Assembly (NCBI GenBank): GCA_002428895.1
Contig: DIYC01000090.1
Span: 464-16,855 of the forward strand
Direction: 5' to 3'
DNA: 16,392 nucleotides
Source: Burkholderiales bacterium UBA6064
GTDB lineage: Bacteria > Pseudomonadota > Gammaproteobacteria > Burkholderiales > Burkholderiaceae_B
Positions 14,780 to 16,392 of the stretch are shown piece by piece. The notes below the pieces were generated by a model. That model worked only from the letters and a program-made list of their open reading frames with translations, made no database searches and was not told where the DNA came from. The stretch's first letter is position 1; every line of letters starts with the position of its first letter. The position numbers and the translations under genes are program-made.

Positions 14780-14816
14780 GTGAATTCTCTAAATCAAATT
14801 CATAGTTAAAAGCTAT
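14780..14816 (-). promoter_or_regulatory. OxyR-type operator upstream of ahpC
   Basis: ATAG, seven bases, CTAT at 14802-14816 matches the OxyR dyad ATAGntnnnanCTAT at every defined position, on either strand. A 37-bp site built as 15+7+15 bp would end exactly at the -35 hexamer. Its second, promoter-proximal dyad (14780-14794) is only weakly conserved. OxyR control of ahpC is well known in gammaproteobacteria; oxyR itself is not in the window. Confidence 0.65.
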
Positions 14817-15023
14817 AATTTATTAGAATCAATTAACTAAATTGCTTTTAAAGCCGTAAAATTTTTTATTAGGGTCATTTTAAAACGCAAAAGAAGTCAA
14901 TCAATTTAATATGTGACATTATTCTGACGTGATTGAAGACGCTTCGTTTGTGTTGCTTCAGTTATAATAAGCCCACAATCTGAGATATCGGCGTCGTGCA
15001 TAAGCTGATCTTAATGGAGTCGT
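14817..15023. other. Intergenic region upstream of the antiporter gene
   Basis: Together with the ahpC control region this makes 316 bp between divergent genes. A perfect TATAAT lies at 14963-14968 on the plus strand, but no fair -35 stands 16-18 bp before it. ggag at 15016-15019 is the ribosome site of the antiporter gene. Nothing else is recognised. Confidence 0.4.
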
Positions 15024-16392
15024 ATGGAGCACAATATTTCATTGATTACCACCATTGCCGCAGGCTTTGGTGCAGCGTTAATACTCGGATTTATTGCTGA
15101 ACGGATCAAGCTTCCAGCACTGGTAGGTTATTTAGTAGCAGGTATCCTCATCGGCCCAGCAACCCCAGGCTTTGTCGCCGATATACATATTGCCGCTCAG
15201 TTATCTGAAATCGGTGTTATGTTGTTAATGTTTGGTGTCGGTCTTCATTTCTCACTGAATGACTTATTGGCCGTTAAGCGTATTGCCATTCCGGGGGCCG
15301 CAGTGCAGATGACCTTCGCTACTTTACTGGGCATGGGTCTGTCTTGGTGGTGGGGCTGGGGCTGGGGAACCGGTCTGATTTTTGGTCTGTCATTGTCTTG
15401 CGCTAGTACAGTTGTACTGCTCAAAGCGCTCGAAGCGCGCGGTGTAATCGAAACCATGAATGGACGTATTGCGATTGGCTGGCTCTTGGTAGAAGATCTA
15501 GTCACAGTATTAGTTTTGGTGCTTCTGCCACCATTGGCCAGTCTACTCGGCAGCGATGTACTCGTCGAAAGTAACGTACCGCTGTGGCGCACCATTGGGC
15601 AAACACTGCTCGGAGTTTTAGCGTTCGTTGTACTGATGTTGACCATTGGTCGCAGGACGTTACCCTGGCTGTTATGGCAAGTAGCGCGTACTGGATCGCG
15701 AGAGTTGTTCACACTATCAGTTGTTGCCACCGCAATTGGAATTGCCTATGGTGCATCGATACTGTTCAATGTATCGTTTGCATTAGGCGCTTTTTTTGCT
15801 GGCATGGTGATGCGGGAATCCGAATTTAACCATCGTGCAGCGCAGGAATCGTTGCCACTGCGAGATGCTTTTTCGGTGCTTTTTTTCGTGTCAGTCGGTA
15901 TGTTGTTTGAGCCGTCGATACTAATAACGCAGCCCTTCCATGTACTTGGTGTGGTTGCGATTATCATTTTTGGAAAATCAGTTGCTGCATTGGCATTAGT
16001 ACTGGCGTTTCGCTATCCGCTTAACACGGCATTGACAGTCGCAGCCAGTTTATCCCAGATTGGCGAATTTTCATTTATTCTGGCCGGTTTGGGCCTTTCA
16101 CTTGGCTTACTCTCTGCCGAGGGAATGAGCTTGGTGCTCGCTGGTGCGCTGATTTCTATTGCGTTAAATCCCTGTCTTTTTGCAGCCATTGCCCCATTAC
16201 GGCACTGGTTGCTTAATCGTTCCGAGTTGGCCCGCAGCCTAGAACTACGACAAGATCCCTATGCTGAATTACCGATGACTACCGATCGTAAATATTTGAA
16301 AGGGCAAATTGTTTTGGTGGGCTATGGCCGAGTTGGCCAGCGCATTGCCACTGCCTTAGATGAACATAGCATTCCATACGTGATCGTAGAAC
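15024..16392 (+). CDS. ybaL: YbaL/KefB-type monovalent cation:proton antiporter (3' end outside window)
   Basis: The gene is open from ATG 15024 to the window end (456 codons); E. coli YbaL has about 558 residues, so roughly the last fifth is missing. It is an inner-membrane CPA2-family antiporter, probably exchanging K+ (or another cation) for H+. The Na_H_exchanger domain has more than ten hydrophobic segments: ALVGYLVAGILIGPATPGF, VMLLMFGVGLHFSL, LSCASTVVLLKALE, IAIGWLLVEDLV, GSRELFTLSVVATAIG, FALGAFFAGMVMRESE and SQIGEFSFILAGLGL. These follow E. coli YbaL more closely than KefB or KefC. Near the window end KGQIVLVGYGRVGQRIA begins an RCK/TrkA-N nucleotide-binding domain. ggag lies four bases before the ATG. 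Parts of the gene are clearly more GC-rich than the neighbours (35 of 60 G+C in 15301-15360), which may reflect acquisition. Long antisense frames here are shadows. Confidence 0.9.
   Translation, partial: MEHNISLITTIAAGFGAALILGFIAERIKLPALVGYLVAGILIGPATPGFVADIHIAAQLSEIGVMLLMFGVGLHFSLNDLLAVKRIAIPGAAVQMTFATLLGMGLSWWWGWGWGTGLIFGLSLSCASTVVLLKALEARGVIETMNGRIAIGWLLVEDLVTVLVLVLLPPLASLLGSDVLVESNVPLWRTIGQTLLGVLAFVVLMLTIGRRTLPWLLWQVARTGSRELFTLSVVATAIGIAYGASILFNVSFALGAFFAGMVMRESEFNHRAAQESLPLRDAFSVLFFVSVGMLFEPSILITQPFHVLGVVAIIIFGKSVAALALVLAFRYPLNTALTVAASLSQIGEFSFILAGLGLSLGLLSAEGMSLVLAGALISIALNPCLFAAIAPLRHWLLNRSELARSLELRQDPYAELPMTTDRKYLKGQIVLVGYGRVGQRIATALDEHSIPYVIVE

Noticed and set aside
15245..15730. 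Long minus-strand open frame (161 codons) inside the antiporter gene
   Set aside because: It is antisense to a clear YbaL homologue, its product is Ser/Thr/Pro/Arg-rich without family motifs, and it reflects codon bias of the sense gene.
15746..15967. Second minus-strand open frame (73 codons) in the antiporter gene
   Set aside because: Antisense shadow of conserved membrane segments, with no motif.
1..16392. CRISPR array, tRNA, rRNA, phage or plasmid replication genes
   Set aside because: No regularly spaced repeats, cloverleaf or relevant protein motifs were seen on either strand.

Overview
The window reads as chromosomal DNA of a low-GC gammaproteobacterium. The darP (yjgA)/pmbA gene pair, an ahpC-ahpF operon with an OxyR-type operator, a YkgJ-family protein and a YbaL-type antiporter all point to that class. 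A member of the Legionellales or a similar host-associated lineage would fit the AT-rich composition and the effector-like 494-residue protein, but nothing here settles the genus. No rRNA, tRNA, CRISPR array, prophage or plasmid replication gene is visible.

Layout. 1-415 is AT-rich, has no convincing gene, and carries short repeats. 416-1270 is a complete 855-bp IS5-family element (IS427-like): 13-bp perfect inverted ends, a TA duplication, and a transposase split over two frames by a run of nine T. The transposase C-terminus is cut by an early stop. The element sits just upstream of a short-chain dehydrogenase gene (1358-2131). On the minus strand follow a 494-residue unknown protein with a possible papain-like Cys/His domain (2189-3673) and a zinc-ribbon SAM methyltransferase (3847-4668). 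A glycerophosphodiester phosphodiesterase (4878-5645) is divergent from the methyltransferase, with a five-unit pentanucleotide repeat at its predicted transcription start. Next come a 175-residue unknown protein (5710-6237, minus) and the cysteine-cluster protein YkgJ (6441-6803, plus).

6865-8656 (minus) is a two-component pair, a NarL/FixJ-type regulator followed by a membrane histidine kinase, preceded by a long dyad-rich leader. pmbA (8952-10307, minus) and darP (10326-10877, plus) diverge with 18 bp between start codons. darP overlaps an alpha/beta-hydrolase esterase by 4 bp; the esterase ends in a His/Cys-rich tail. A small exported protein (11671-12249, minus) follows.

12398-14816 is the peroxide-defence unit: OxyR-like operator and promoter, ahpC, an intercistronic hairpin, ahpF and a strong terminator. 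AhpF takes electrons from NADH to recharge AhpC, which reduces peroxides. The last gene, a YbaL/KefB-type cation/proton antiporter (15024 to the window end), is incomplete and looks more GC-rich than its neighbours.

The points most worth a second look are the 494-residue protein, the excess of the word TGCATGC, the pentanucleotide repeat, the OxyR site and intercistronic hairpin of ahpCF, and the metal-binding-like tail of the esterase.
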